Shown here: in pieces, positions 22,712-35,210 of the stretch | Layout: each line of letters starts with the position of its first letter | Position numbering within the stretch: the first letter of the stretch is position 1 | Assembly (NCBI RefSeq): GCF_000227115.2 | Contig: NC_016480.1 | Span: 186,001-250,000, forward strand | Origin: Naumovozyma dairenensis CBS 421 | Lineage: Eukaryota; Ascomycota; Saccharomycetes; Saccharomycetales; Saccharomycetaceae | Direction: 5' to 3' | DNA length: 64,000 nucleotides | Program-made: the position numbers and the translations under genes | The notes under the pieces: generated by a model | What the model saw: the letters and a program-made list of their open reading frames with translations, nothing else | Told to the model about the DNA's origin: nothing | Databases searched by the model: none

Positions 22712-22884
22712 GGTATATTAATTAGTATATGGACTATTTGACATTGTCACAGAGACAATGAACACCATCGAAAGAAAAGGTTTTGCATCGACCGGGAGTG
22801 AATTATATGTGTAGGTACCTCCTCATGGCGCAAATTTAACAGACAGAAGAGGCCTAAGTATGAACATCACGATACCAAAGAGGT

Positions 22885-22905
22885 AACCGATTTTTTTAAT
22901 CGGTT
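22885..22905. other. Perfect hairpin downstream of DBP8
   Basis: AACCGATT, five T, AATCGGTT forms an 8-bp stem with a 5-base loop. It lies about 110 bp beyond the DBP8 stop on the minus strand, so it would sit in its 3' UTR or spacer. Function is unknown. Confidence 0.6.
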
Positions 22906-23011
22906 CTGTCTTATACGAAGTATTTTTCTTAGCTTTTCTATAAAAAAATTATCTACTTTTATGATACTACATAATATTTTGAATAAAAGATAAGTAAAAG
23001 GTCACATTCCT

Positions 23012-24322
23012 CTATTCTCTATGACGCTTTGATGCCATATTCTTTTGCCTTTGTATCCTTTGTCTTTCCCCGAAATTTTCCTTTTCCATTGCCATCAAAG
23101 ATTCTCTCTTAGCTTTCGTTACCTTTGTTAAAGCTTTTCTAATAACGGCTGTATCATGGACTTTATCGGACTCATCCATCTTTTTGTTTATACGTTCTTC
23201 AATAGCTTCAATTCTGGAGACGTCTCTTTGAGTAACAAACGATATGGCATCACCACTTCTACCGGCACGAGCAGTTCTACCTGCTCTATGAATAAAAGTA
23301 TCTGGATCAGAAGGAATATCATAATTAATAACTAATTCTACAATTGGAATATCCAACCCTCTTGCAGCTACGTCTGTTGCCACTAATACTCTAGCAGCAT
23401 TGGCACGGAATCTATGTAAGGAATTTGTTCTTTCTTGTTGTGGCATATAGGAATGTAATGAGGCAACTCTGACGTCCAAGTGATACAAAGTTCTTCGAAG
23501 AACTTCTGCTGTCATAGCTCTATTTACGAAAATGATGGCACTAGAATCTTTATAGGTTTCACATGTTAATAATTGATATAAGTACGCTTCCTTTACATGT
23601 TCTGGCACCAAAATATATTCTGTCTTCAAAGTTGACGGAATTGCGACTTTATCAACACTTTCCACTTGGTAAGTAAATACTGATGGTTTCCCGTCTTGGG
23701 CAGGGGCATTTTCCAACGTCCTTACTTGATCAGTTATCGTGGCTGTGAATAGTAAAGTTTGTCTCTTATGCTTTGGTGGTAAAGCACCTATACATGTAGC
23801 TAAATCTCCAGCAAAACTATCAGTCAATAAACTATCCGCTTCATCGAGGACCAAGAATTTGGTTCTTTTCAATCCACCAACAGTATCTTCACCACTATTC
23901 ATAATGTGATGAGCCAATCTCCCTGGAGTAGCAATGATAAAATGAGGTTTATTTTGCAATTGAATGGCTTGTTCTACAATACTCTGACCACCAACAACGA
24001 TGGCCACACGAATATTCATACTACTCCCAAGTGCTGTAAACTGTTCGGCAATTTGCATGGCTAGTTCTCTGGTTGGAGTTAATACGACACCAAACATCCC
24101 ACATGGATCTTCTGACCATTTAGTTAGCATGGGCCCCGCAAATGCAATAGTTTTACCTGAACCAGTCTTAGCACCACCAATACAATCTCTACCTTTTAAT
24201 ATCTCAGGGATACATGCTGATTGAATTGCCGTTGGTTGAGTAATTTTCATTGCGGATAATGATTCATATAACCATTTGGATAAACCTAGGGATTTGAAAG
24301 TTTCTTGTTTAGACGTCGACAT
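23012..24322 (-). CDS. DBP8: DEAD-box ATP-dependent RNA helicase Dbp8
   Basis: A 436-aa DEAD-box protein, against 431 aa in S. cerevisiae YHR169W. After the Q motif region (FKSLGLSKWL, QPTAIQ) come AKTGSGKT, PTRELAMQ, ATPGR, DEAD (VLDEADSLL), TAT in LLFTATITDQ, and HRAGRTARAGR. Dbp8 acts with Esf2 in 40S subunit assembly in the nucleolus. ATG 24322 (MSTSKQETFKSLGLS) is chosen; an in-frame GTG 14 codons upstream is ignored. It lies on the YGR-type track although S. cerevisiae kept it on chromosome VIII, as expected for alternative loss after genome duplication. Confidence 0.97.
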   Translation of the reverse strand: MSTSKQETFKSLGLSKWLYESLSAMKITQPTAIQSACIPEILKGRDCIGGAKTGSGKTIAFAGPMLTKWSEDPCGMFGVVLTPTRELAMQIAEQFTALGSSMNIRVAIVVGGQSIVEQAIQLQNKPHFIIATPGRLAHHIMNSGEDTVGGLKRTKFLVLDEADSLLTDSFAGDLATCIGALPPKHKRQTLLFTATITDQVRTLENAPAQDGKPSVFTYQVESVDKVAIPSTLKTEYILVPEHVKEAYLYQLLTCETYKDSSAIIFVNRAMTAEVLRRTLYHLDVRVASLHSYMPQQERTNSLHRFRANAARVLVATDVAARGLDIPIVELVINYDIPSDPDTFIHRAGRTARAGRSGDAISFVTQRDVSRIEAIEERINKKMDESDKVHDTAVIRKALTKVTKAKRESLMAMEKENFGERQRIQRQKNMASKRHRE

Positions 24323-24431
24323 TTTTTCTTGTTTTGGACCTGTGCTCGGTAGTAAATTCTGCACTGATGGTAACCTTCGTTTATCTCTTGATATGTCTTT
24401 CTACTATGGATTTTGCAAATGTTTGATCTCA

Positions 24432-24461
24432 TCTCATTTCACCTCATCTGAAAAATTTTCA
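24432..24461. promoter_or_regulatory. RRPE with PAC-like repeats in the DBP8 divergent promoter
   Basis: TGAAAAATTTTCA at 24449-24461 contains the RRPE core in both orientations, and CTCATCTC/CTCATCTG repeats just upstream resemble the PAC element CTCATCGC. The motif is about 130 bp from the DBP8 ATG. It is shared with the divergent unrecognised gene at 24693. Confidence 0.6.
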
Positions 24462-24692
24462 ATACTAAAAAAGTTTAGCGGCTACCAGAAAAAAGTAAAG
24501 TAAATAGTCAATTTTAACGTGTCTTGACACCAAAATGGTACAGATTAGTCTAGAAAAAACTTGCTAATATGCAAGACAAGGATAAATTAGATCGATATAG
24601 GGAAATACTTTCGTCAAAGCACACTTTTACATTATAGTCTACTTTCTCGAAGAATCAAAGAAATACGCTACACGCCCACATACATATAAATC

Positions 24693-25511
24693 ATGGCCAG
24701 AGCAGACATAGTTGCGATCCTTCGACCCAAAGTGCATGACACTATTTACAAATTAATTCGTCTGGGATATTCCTTCCAGGATATAGTACAAGAATCCCAC
24801 ATAAATGCTGATTTTTTAAAAAAAACTTTTAAAGAATTGGGTTTAAACATTCAAATCACAACAAGAATAACGCAAAGGCAGTCTCCAATACAGCGTTTGA
24901 TACCATCAAAACAATCACAGATACCACAAACTCCGTCTCATGTTCAATCCCAGCCACCACCTCAGTTGAATAAGGAGACAACAACGGTACAACCGCAGAT
25001 GCCACAAGAACAAGTCATAACTAATGTACCATCGAAGAAAAGAGCAAAAACGCTACCTACCTGTCCTCATGAAATGGTACATAGCCACACGAACAATGCA
25101 GAAAAACCAATAAATATCCCGAACAGACCAATTTCCACCACTGAGTCGCCTCGAAGAACTACTTCCCTTTCCAATGGTAATGGGCTGCCCAAAGTCCCGA
25201 GGAATAATGTTGATGCTAATGATCTCGTACCAGAGAAGAAGGATAAGAACGCTAGGGCTGATCAATATGATGATGTGATCGAAGTTAAATTTAATGAATT
25301 TGTTACGAACACAAGAGAACAAATGAGGAAATTTGGAAGAGAACTTGGTACATTGGGAGTTCAAGAAGAAGTCATTTCCGAATTAAGACGTACTATGGCC
25401 CAAGGGTTATATAATTTAGTTCAAGATGTGCAGTCACTGAAAAGGAACTCAGAAGAGGATCGAAACGACGACTCAAACGACTATAAAAGACGAAGATTAA
25501 CCTCTGGCTGA
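24693..25511 (+). CDS. Unrecognised protein with C-terminal coiled coil
   Basis: A 272-aa protein I cannot assign. Residues 1-55 are compact and predicted helical (ILRPKVHDTIYKLIRLGYSF, then ADFLKKTFKELGLNI) and read like a small helix-turn-helix or docking domain. Residues 56-175 are Gln/Pro/Thr-rich and probably disordered. Residues about 190-250 form a charged helix (EVISELRRTMAQGLYNLV) likely to make a coiled coil. The end is acidic then basic (DYKRRRLTSG), a possible nuclear signal. It shares a divergent promoter with DBP8. No S. cerevisiae gene is expected between DBP8 and its neighbours. It looks like a real conserved-type gene, probably nuclear. Confidence 0.75.
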   Translation: MARADIVAILRPKVHDTIYKLIRLGYSFQDIVQESHINADFLKKTFKELGLNIQITTRITQRQSPIQRLIPSKQSQIPQTPSHVQSQPPPQLNKETTTVQPQMPQEQVITNVPSKKRAKTLPTCPHEMVHSHTNNAEKPINIPNRPISTTESPRRTTSLSNGNGLPKVPRNNVDANDLVPEKKDKNARADQYDDVIEVKFNEFVTNTREQMRKFGRELGTLGVQEEVISELRRTMAQGLYNLVQDVQSLKRNSEEDRNDDSNDYKRRRLTSG

Positions 25512-26157
25512 GATTGGGATATCATACAAAGGATCGAAAGTACACATATATTATGTTTCACATTCAATATTATCGCGTATATGGCGCTTGAGTATATCCT
25601 TTTTACTTATGAAAATGGCGTACTCTAACTTTAAGTAACTTTGAATGCCGGGCCATGATATAATACTTATATATTATCTATATACTATAATGGAAGCTCA
25701 GTGCAATATGGCTACTGCGCTTCTAGTTATTTCCCCGCGTATTTTTGCACATATTGGCCAATAATATTCTATTACCTCTCACAAATGGATCGTTATTCGA
25801 TGTGTATCATTTCTTACTCCTGAGAGATTTATATTACAGAAGTTCCCCCCTGCTTAGATACCCAAGTATATCATGGATATAATATGTAGTATTACAAAGG
25901 CAGGATTACATTATATAATTTACCACTTCTATAGTGAACGGAAGAAGAAAGTTGCCGAATTTCCGAGACGGCATCCGGCAGACGGAAGCCGGAAGACAGA
26001 GTTGATTTCTCGGCGATCCCTTATTGCTTTTTGTTTCAGCTGCTTAGGAATCCTAAGTTAGGATTGTGTCTGGAGGAATTTTAAATCCGGGGCACGGAAA
26101 TCTCCGAACGTACGTAATTAGATAATTATATAACCATGAAAATTTCTCGAAAGACTC

Positions 26158-26165
26158 CGGCGTTA
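26158..26165 (+). promoter_or_regulatory. Stb5-like site CGGCGTTA
   Basis: Matches the published Stb5 core CGGnsnTA. Stb5 drives NADPH and oxidative stress genes in S. cerevisiae, and OYE enzymes use NADPH. A single short match is weak evidence. Confidence 0.3.
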
Positions 26166-26288
26166 AGTTGGTGCATACATTAAAATATGTGTAAGATATG
26201 AGTGCTACTACGCACGTCCACAAAAAGTACAGGGCACAGATGAGGAATGGTTCGATTGCATTTGTCAGGTGCATTCAGATCCAAACCT

Positions 26289-26296
26289 TTACGTAA
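26289..26296. promoter_or_regulatory. Yap-family site TTACGTAA
   Basis: A perfect palindromic Yap bZIP site lies 292 bp upstream of the OYE ATG. OYE genes are induced by oxidative and electrophile stress through Yap1 in S. cerevisiae, so it is plausible here. Confidence 0.5.
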
Positions 26297-26493
26297 TATC
26301 CCTACCGAGGGGCCTTTTTCTTCAGGTTAATACGTACATAATATTAAAAATCTGTGTAATAACGAAACCCGAGTTAACAATACTACTAAGAAGCTATAAT
26401 GGGGAAACTTATATAAGCAGCTGATTGATTCGACTAGACACCAGATTCAAAAGTGTCTTTCTTAGATTCTTCCTCTACAGGTCGAAAACTACC

Positions 26494-27868
<1,375 letters not shown>

Positions 27869-29393
27869 GCTGCCTAAGAGAGTAAAACATGAATTTTATA
27901 AACTTTTTATCTTTCTATGTATATTTTTAGTAAAAGAAGAGCTCTGAAACATTATTTTCCCCTTTTTTGTATTCAAGTTACATGATATTGTTGTACATGT
28001 TAATTTTTATCGCTCCATATTCAATTAGCCGCCGAAGTAGCTTCAAGATGGTAGTAACGTAAGCGCCCTGTCCCCTAAAACGCGGTATTAAAAATTTCCG
28101 GGCTTCCTGAATTTAGATTTGATAAAGGAACTATTTGCCCTTTTTGTTGGATTCCCAAATTTGGGAAAAGGCCGCATTAAGATACGTGTGGTTTGTGGGT
28201 GTTCATAGCTTACTCCGAGAGGTAGTTACCTATTTTGGGAAAGAAATTGCGGAATAATCGTCAATCTCCGAAAGCTCGAACACACCGCTCCAAAGAAATT
28301 GCCGCAGTGAAATAACAAGGGAAAAAGTAAATTGAAATGGACGTTAAATTCCATAAGTTATAGGGAATTAAGTAACAAGTTCTCGAGAAAACTAGGAATA
28401 GTACGTACATTACAGTCTGAATATGATACAATAAGGATAGTACTAGGTAAGTAGTAGGAGCTATTTCATTGATGCTTAAAATGACGGGATACATAGATAA
28501 ACGAGCTTGTTTTAATTTTTTTTTGTCTTCTTACCGAAGACAAGTTTCATTCAGACCATCAATATATATTCAATCTCGAAGGCAGGAAATCTTGAAAAAG
28601 AAGAAAGCACCGGATAGAAAAACCTGCACCGAGGACTTTCTCTTAAAGTTATATCTGGTAAGTTAGGTATACTGGTAGAGAAAACTTCAGTTCTTCAGAT
28701 CGGAAGGTGACCAGTTTATATAAGGCTCTGAATACGGCTTGAGACTATATAGTTAACTCGCGTTCCTGCATCATTACATTTAACAAAAATCCGTCCGTTC
28801 AGGAATATTTCCGCTAATTTATTCAATTTTCCCAGGTAGCCTCTTTTGAGCTATTTTTTTTTACCTTCTCTACTTGGAAACTTAATTATGCAGGATCAAC
28901 TGTTACAGATTCAACTGGTTTAGCACACGTACATCGTCAGGAAGGAACTCACTACAATCTTATTGAATCGTATCCTTCTGTCTTGGTGATTAGAACCATT
29001 AACTTCAGTGATTGGTTTCTAGCATTCTTGTAACTTTACTCCCATTACTAACATATCTTGATATACCTCAAGTAGCAAGAAGCAGACAACCTCATTTTAT
29101 ATAACTTAACCTCATTACCTTTCACGACATTCTTCTTGAAGACCAAAGCAGCTGGAAATAACCAACAATTATACGTAGCTTTGAAGTTGCTGTTTTTTTG
29201 GAACCAAATAATTGTTTAACTATCTATCATTCCATTGAGAAACCAAACCAGACTAAAAAAAGAACAACATAGGAGGTATACCAAGAACAATTAGATCAAT
29301 CAATTTATTATCATTTACGTAATTCGTTAAACATTTCCTTATTCGAAGAAAAATAACGTCTATCATCATATCGATCAAGAAAAAGAATACGCA
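27869..29393. promoter_or_regulatory. 1.5 kb region between OYE and RIE1
   Basis: Contains two CArG/ECB-like motifs (separate entry) and a TATA-like TTTATATAAGG at about 28,714. It ends in a long potential RIE1 leader. No credible gene is present. Confidence 0.45.
28152..28242. promoter_or_regulatory. Pair of Mcm1/ECB-like CArG boxes
   Basis: TTCCCAAATTTGGGAA at 28152-28167 is a perfect 16-bp palindrome with the CArG core CCAAATTTGG. TTACCTATTTTGGGAA at 28227-28242 has a second core, CCTATTTTGG. Both resemble Mcm1 P-boxes and the early-cell-cycle box. The spacing is 75 bp, about 1.2 kb upstream of RIE1 and 300 bp after OYE. Confidence 0.5.
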
Positions 29394-32216
29394 ATGGCTT
29401 CGAAAATCAAGACAAAATCTGATCACAAAAGATCCAATAATAATAACAAAGATGGTCCCACAACCGGTCACTCTACCACCTCCACACAATTCAGTAACGT
29501 TCTACCTTTAGAACAATTGGCAAATACAAATACACTGACAATTAGGCTCAAGTGGGAAGATAACAATGTGAGATATGATATCGACCAGCAATTGAAGGAC
29601 TTACTACTGAAGAACCATGGTTATATCATACCCTTGAACGAAATTGAATCCTATCAGTATTTGAATGATACTAAAAGACTAGAAACTCTACAGGAATTTA
29701 AAGATATCTATAAATTTGAAAATGGTAACGAGGAAATTCAGAAATTTACTAGAATAGGAAAGGATAAAATCGAACAAGAAGAAAAACATGAGGAGGATGA
29801 ACAATTTTTTTATAATTTAGTCCTGCAAGCTCAGTTACATAATGAAACCAATCTAACTAAGGCGTGTGAGGCAGTTCAATCATTGTTATCCAAAGATGAT
29901 CATGATTCTGTTAAAGAACTTATACAATGGTCAATAAGTTGGAATAAACGTGCTTTGACACATCCGAACAATTTATTCATAGGCGGAGTTAATAAGAATA
30001 TGACGCTTGAGAATATGACTGATTATCTTTGTAAATACGGCCATATTTCATCACTTAAACTATTACAGAATGAGAATAATTCAAAAAATAACAAAAGCAA
30101 TAATGATAGTGAAATACTTTCTAATACAGGATACGGGTTTGTTTCTTTCCAGTTGGGTTCACAGGCATCAAACTGTATTAATGAACTGAACGGGAAACTA
30201 TTCAAAGGCTCGAAGTTATTTTTGAATTATCATGTAGAAAGAAAGGAACGTGAACGGATTCAATGGAATCAACTAAGAGAAAATAATGACGATGGAAAAT
30301 TTAAATGTATATTTATTGGAAATTTCCCGATAAATAATATGAAACAAGAAAGTGGAGAAACTGAGAATAAAGATAAATCCATAACAAATGAATTTAATTA
30401 TCGAATAACGCCCGAAATCATAATCGAAAAAATAAAAAGTGAATTACTACCATTAATACCAGACTTCGAGATTTTGTCTTACTATTTTCCAAGGATACAG
30501 AATAATCATGATGTTACTTACATTAAGAATCAAAGTACGGTTAATGCAAAAGTTTTTGAATCTGATAATGTAAACGATTTGACAAAAAGTGGTACAGAAA
30601 ACGCTTTACCCTTAAAGGGGTATGGATTCATTAATGTGTTGAATCATGAACAAGCACTCCAAATAATAGCAAAATTTAATAATTATGAATGGAACGGAAG
30701 CAGATTAATAGTGAATAAGGCGGTTCAGAATTCTATTCATGAAGGCACTAGTCATAATTCTCATTCTTTCACAATTCATGGTAATAGCAGCCATAATGCC
30801 ACCAGTAAAAAACAAGAAGGTGATGATGCTTATAATATTACCAGGTCATCGATCTCATCTTCATCGAGACACGCAAGCTTAAGTGGATTGAGTAATAACA
30901 ATTCAAAGCCATTCATTCCAAGGAATAGATCATACAATAATAGTCAATATTACAAGAATAATAATAGTAATCCCTACGCTTTTCAACCAAATTATCCTAT
31001 CTCACCACCAACCACTAACTTATTACCAATGGCTCCACCATTTTCGCCGAATGCAAATGGTTATACATATGCATATCCACTACCTATTGGTGGCCCAAGG
31101 AACGATTCCTTTGATAATGGTGGGTTATCGCCGTTATTAGATAACTTAACAGTTGGTGGAGTAGTTCCACCGCCGCCACCACCCCCACCTTTAGCATTAT
31201 CTCCTATTCCTCAGCCGAATATGATGGGACCAGGAATATCTGTCCCGTCTCTCATCTCAAAAGCTTCCCCAACAGTATATGTTCCGACGTCATCTTCTAG
31301 TGCCCTATCGAAAAGGAACAAGGATAAAAAGGGCGAGATAGACGAGGAAGATGACGATCTAGATGAACGAAGTCAAAATGATTATCCTATAAATCCCATG
31401 TTTTATTTTAACAACTTTGGATATGGATACATGCCAAATTATACTTATAATTATGGATATAATAATACTTATAATCCAAATACAGCGGGTTCCTCAAATT
31501 TAGGGTATAGTAGAGATTATAATATAGTACCAGGGTTTGACGGTATTAATGAGAAAATTAATAATAATGGAAAATTACCCATTCCTTTATATTTCCAACA
31601 AGAATCGAACCTTTATGTTAAATACCTCCCATTAGATTGGGATGATGATGATTTATATGACTTTTTCGTTCAATATGGGAATATTATTAGTGCGAAAGTT
31701 ATAACAGTAGGTGGAAGTAAAAATAAAACTCAACAAAAGGATAGAGGTGATGATAAGGAACTAAAGGAAAGAGAAGAAGACGAAGATAATGATAGCTCGA
31801 CTATAAAATCTGAAGACGAATTAGGACAACATGAAGAAGATAAGGACGAGGATATTAATGGAGCTGATGAAGCGAAGGAAAAAATTGGTATATCGAAAGG
31901 ATACGGATTTGTATGTTTTGAAAATCCATTAGATGCATCCCAAGCAATTCTTGGTACAGATGGTGTTGCTGTTACTCCTACGAATATATTGGGGGTCACA
32001 TTTGCACAAAAGAGACATCATCATGCTAGAGATAATAGCAGTGCCAGCAATAATAATAATATGAAATGGAACGATCACGGGAATGAAATTAGATACAACA
32101 GGAAATTTATGAATGCAGTGATAGAACAACAGCAACAGCAACAACAAAATGGATCTACCGCACGACCAAATAACCACTGGAGTTATCGTATTTCCACTAC
32201 ACATCCATTGAACTAA
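29394..32216 (+). CDS. RIE1: Three-RRM RNA-binding protein Rie1
   Basis: A 940-aa protein with three RRM domains. RRM1 (about 192-282) has NLFIGGVNKN and GYGFVSFQ. RRM2 (about 304-445) has a large insertion between RNP2 (CIFIGNF) and RNP1 (GYGFINVL). RRM3 (about 738-875) has NLYVKYLPLDW and KGYGFVCF, again split by an acidic insertion. Between RRM2 and RRM3 is an Asn/Ser/Pro-rich region with an eight-proline run. The C terminus has a glutamine run. S. cerevisiae YGR250C/RIE1 (781 aa) associates with stress granules and mRNA. Order next to MGA1 agrees. The protein is longer mainly through low-complexity expansion. Confidence 0.92.
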   Translation: MASKIKTKSDHKRSNNNNKDGPTTGHSTTSTQFSNVLPLEQLANTNTLTIRLKWEDNNVRYDIDQQLKDLLLKNHGYIIPLNEIESYQYLNDTKRLETLQEFKDIYKFENGNEEIQKFTRIGKDKIEQEEKHEEDEQFFYNLVLQAQLHNETNLTKACEAVQSLLSKDDHDSVKELIQWSISWNKRALTHPNNLFIGGVNKNMTLENMTDYLCKYGHISSLKLLQNENNSKNNKSNNDSEILSNTGYGFVSFQLGSQASNCINELNGKLFKGSKLFLNYHVERKERERIQWNQLRENNDDGKFKCIFIGNFPINNMKQESGETENKDKSITNEFNYRITPEIIIEKIKSELLPLIPDFEILSYYFPRIQNNHDVTYIKNQSTVNAKVFESDNVNDLTKSGTENALPLKGYGFINVLNHEQALQIIAKFNNYEWNGSRLIVNKAVQNSIHEGTSHNSHSFTIHGNSSHNATSKKQEGDDAYNITRSSISSSSRHASLSGLSNNNSKPFIPRNRSYNNSQYYKNNNSNPYAFQPNYPISPPTTNLLPMAPPFSPNANGYTYAYPLPIGGPRNDSFDNGGLSPLLDNLTVGGVVPPPPPPPPLALSPIPQPNMMGPGISVPSLISKASPTVYVPTSSSSALSKRNKDKKGEIDEEDDDLDERSQNDYPINPMFYFNNFGYGYMPNYTYNYGYNNTYNPNTAGSSNLGYSRDYNIVPGFDGINEKINNNGKLPIPLYFQQESNLYVKYLPLDWDDDDLYDFFVQYGNIISAKVITVGGSKNKTQQKDRGDDKELKEREEDEDNDSSTIKSEDELGQHEEDKDEDINGADEAKEKIGISKGYGFVCFENPLDASQAILGTDGVAVTPTNILGVTFAQKRHHHARDNSSASNNNNMKWNDHGNEIRYNRKFMNAVIEQQQQQQQNGSTARPNNHWSYRISTTHPLN

Positions 32217-32384
32217 AATATACAAGTATTTTTGTGTTTTTTTGGCCATGAACTATATATCGTGGCTATAGCCAACTTACATAATTAATTCCTTTTCTTT
32301 TTTTCTCGCATGTAAAAGTAATCTATAATCCGACATAAAATTTTCTCATTAAAACGTGGTTATTATATAGTATATATATAAAGG

Positions 32385-32596
32385 TTATTTGTCCTCCTCT
32401 TTAATTAACTTATCTAATTGTTCTTGCATTAAATTCAATTTATTCAATCTTTCTTCAATTTTCACAAAGAGAGGTTCATCATTCCTTTGATTTTCTGGAT
32501 TTGAATTTGTTGATAGATCTTCCAATATAGTAGATATCAATAAGATCGATTCATTAATTATATCCATATTAATTTTCATTGTTTCCTTCACATTGG

Positions 32597-32635
<39 letters not shown>

Positions 32636-33968
32636 CATGAGCGATATTGTTATGACTATGCCCTTCATCCTTCTTTATTAGTGGGTTCAGAATAATATCA
32701 TTGTCATGCGATAAAGGGAAAGAAGTATTATTGTCTATTTTCCGTTTATTTTCTGCTTCGGCAAGTAATGAGGATATCTTTCGTATTTTCACTTCATTAC
32801 TATTAATTGTGTTCATGATATTCAGGTGTGAACTTTTCGTATTATTATCTTGGTTAGAGTTAGAGTTCGCAAATATTTCAAAGTTCTTTTTTTTTGGTTT
32901 AAATGGTATATTCGCTATTGAAAGTGAGGATCTAGAGGATGCCAACGAATCTGTCGGTATCGTGGTACCTTTTTTAGAAAATAATGAAGTTGATGAAGAA
33001 GCTAATGAAGAAGATAGTGACGATGCAAGAGAAAGTAGTGCTTTCTGCTGATCTAGGCTTTGGTTTTGATCACTAAGATACGAACTAAAATTCCCATGGA
33101 TTTCTGGTTGAGATCCGCATTTAGGAAATGGAGTGTTGAATAGACGATTTGATGGAGTGGATGTAGTAGTATTACTAGGTGTTCCAGGAGCTGGATTTAT
33201 TCGAAACAATTGTGGATGAGATTCTGATTTGAATAATTTATTACTCTCATTATAGCCCGGAAAGTAATTCAACAAATGATTATCATTTTTATTATTAGGG
33301 AAAGCACTTGCGTCCGAGCTTTTTAAGCCTTCCAGTGAAGATATTGGAGGTAGAGGTAATCGTTGCAGTTGATTTACAGGATAGTGTGTACTACTAATCT
33401 TTGATTGACCATTTTCGGATTTTCTTTTCAAAGTAAAGCTATTGGTAGTATTATTATTCTCACTTGGGATGATATTATTCGTTTCAACACTAGCAGCGTG
33501 GACGTCAGAAGTATTAAGGGGAGTATGATGGTTCGGATTTAAATAACTAACAGATAAAGTTGATAGAATATTTTTCCTTTTCTCCCCATCTTTATCAACA
33601 CCAGTTGATTTTCTTTGAATTTTTTTCAATATTTCATTGGTTGAAGTTTGAGTGAAAAACCCTGATGGATGAGCGAAATACCAAATTGTATTAATTCTAT
33701 TATTTGGATTTGGATTTGAATTTAAGATGGAATTGGGTAGATCATTTGAAGAAATCTTATGGAAGCCATACATGTGTAGTTGTCTTACAAAACTACTAAT
33801 ATTACCATGTTTAAAATATTTCTTTAAAACTTTTTCACTAAAATTTGGATCGTATGGTTTTAGTAAGAATATTGATTTTTCAATAGAATACCATCGTATC
33901 CATTGATGCAGACCTTTTTGTTGTAAGATTAAATGTAATTGGTTAACGAAATTTCGTTGTTGCATCAT
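32385..33968 (-). CDS. MGA1: HSF-type transcription factor Mga1
   Basis: A 527-aa protein starting at ATG 33968 (MMQQRNFVNQLH; the next codon is also ATG). The heat-shock-factor DNA-binding domain covers about residues 5-115: SIFLLKPYDPNFSEKVL, YFKHGNISSFVRQLHMYGFHK, then the wing and WYFAHPSGFF. A conserved block, IQRKSTGVDKDG, follows. The remainder is Ser/Asn-rich with an Asn run and a C-terminal coiled coil (KIEERLNKLNLMQEQLDKL). Mga1 (YGR249W) promotes pseudohyphal growth in S. cerevisiae. The upstream in-frame TTG is ignored. Confidence 0.94.
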
Positions 33969-34555
33969 TGATGAGATAATTTGTATGATACAGGATCTCA
34001 AGCAAGCAAATGGCAGTTTTAATCTTTCAAATTGGCTGTAATAGAAGAAGCAAAAAACGAAACTATAGTAAAGATACTCTGGAATTGATTAATTATTATT
34101 ATTATTCGTACCCTTAGTATAATTTTACTTTTGTTCTGTGACGTACGACCTTTAATCTCTTCTTGTCCTGTATAATAAACCTACGTAACCTTACGTAATT
34201 CAATGTCGATTATGCTAGACTAGACTATATTAAAGTGAAAAAACCCTGTGTCACTTTAAACAATAACTATGATGATGTGATGATGATATATGATTTTGAT
34301 TCCGATGAAGCTCTCAATTTTGGCTGCTGAAGTATATCTGGTGTACGTAATCAGAGGTACCCAAAAAAAAAAAGACTGTCTCTCTAATGTTGGACGTAAT
34401 GGCGGCTTTACCTAGTAGAACGCGTAGGTAGATTATAGATATGGCCTTAGCAATTATGAGGTTCTACTTTTACTTTCCGATGTAATGTTAAATACTAGAA
34501 GGATAGAAGAGAAGACAAGAGATATGATGTGGTGAGATGTATTGTGACACGATAC

Positions 34556-34602
34556 GATGAGATGAGCTGAGCTGAGCTGAGATGAGATGAATGAGATGAG
34601 AT
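34556..34602. repeat. Degenerate GATGA/GCTGA pentamer array
   Basis: About nine pentamers alternating GATGA, GCTGA and variants, in the MGA1 upstream region. Confidence 0.85.
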
Positions 34603-35174
34603 AGGTTCAGATAAGAGGGCTGGATCATCTGTGGTTGAGAATGTCTAAAGCTTGATGGTGGTGAAGCTGAAGTTGGCTAGAATACGTATAAAAAATATGT
34701 CTATCCAAATAACCTTCCCTACGTGTATGCGCGCGTACGCAGTAGCACGCACACACATAAAGGAAAAGCAAAAGCTCCTTTAAGACGTACATTCATACAA
34801 GCTCAAATTTTTAAATGAGGTCGTCTTTAACGTGAATAATACCAGAAGGCAACACTGGAACCGGTTTAGTAGTTGTTGTGCACTTGCTAACGTCTTCTCG
34901 AGCAACAAAGATAATGTTTGCGGGAAGTAACGTACTGGGTGTGGGGCCTAACAACGTAGCGGAGAGCTAAAGTATGTGCGTGCGGTATTTGCCCCAGGCA
35001 ATACCGTGAGAATCTAACGGGGGGGGGGGAAGACGCAACCTTCAGGCCCAAAATGTGTACCGAGTCGGTACATAAAAAATAAAGACCAGATTTTCTTTTC
35101 GGGCTTCCAGTGACCGTTCGTAGGTCCCCCGCGTGGTTTATTCCGAACGTGCCCTTCTCACCCTAGCGGTGCTA

Positions 35175-35210
35175 AACTCGAACTCGAACTAGAACACGAA
35201 CTCAAACTCG
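35175..35210. repeat. Hexamer array AACTCG x6
   Basis: Six consecutive hexamers (AACTCG, AACTCG, AACTAG, AACACG, AACTCA, AACTCG), partly decayed. Confidence 0.9.
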
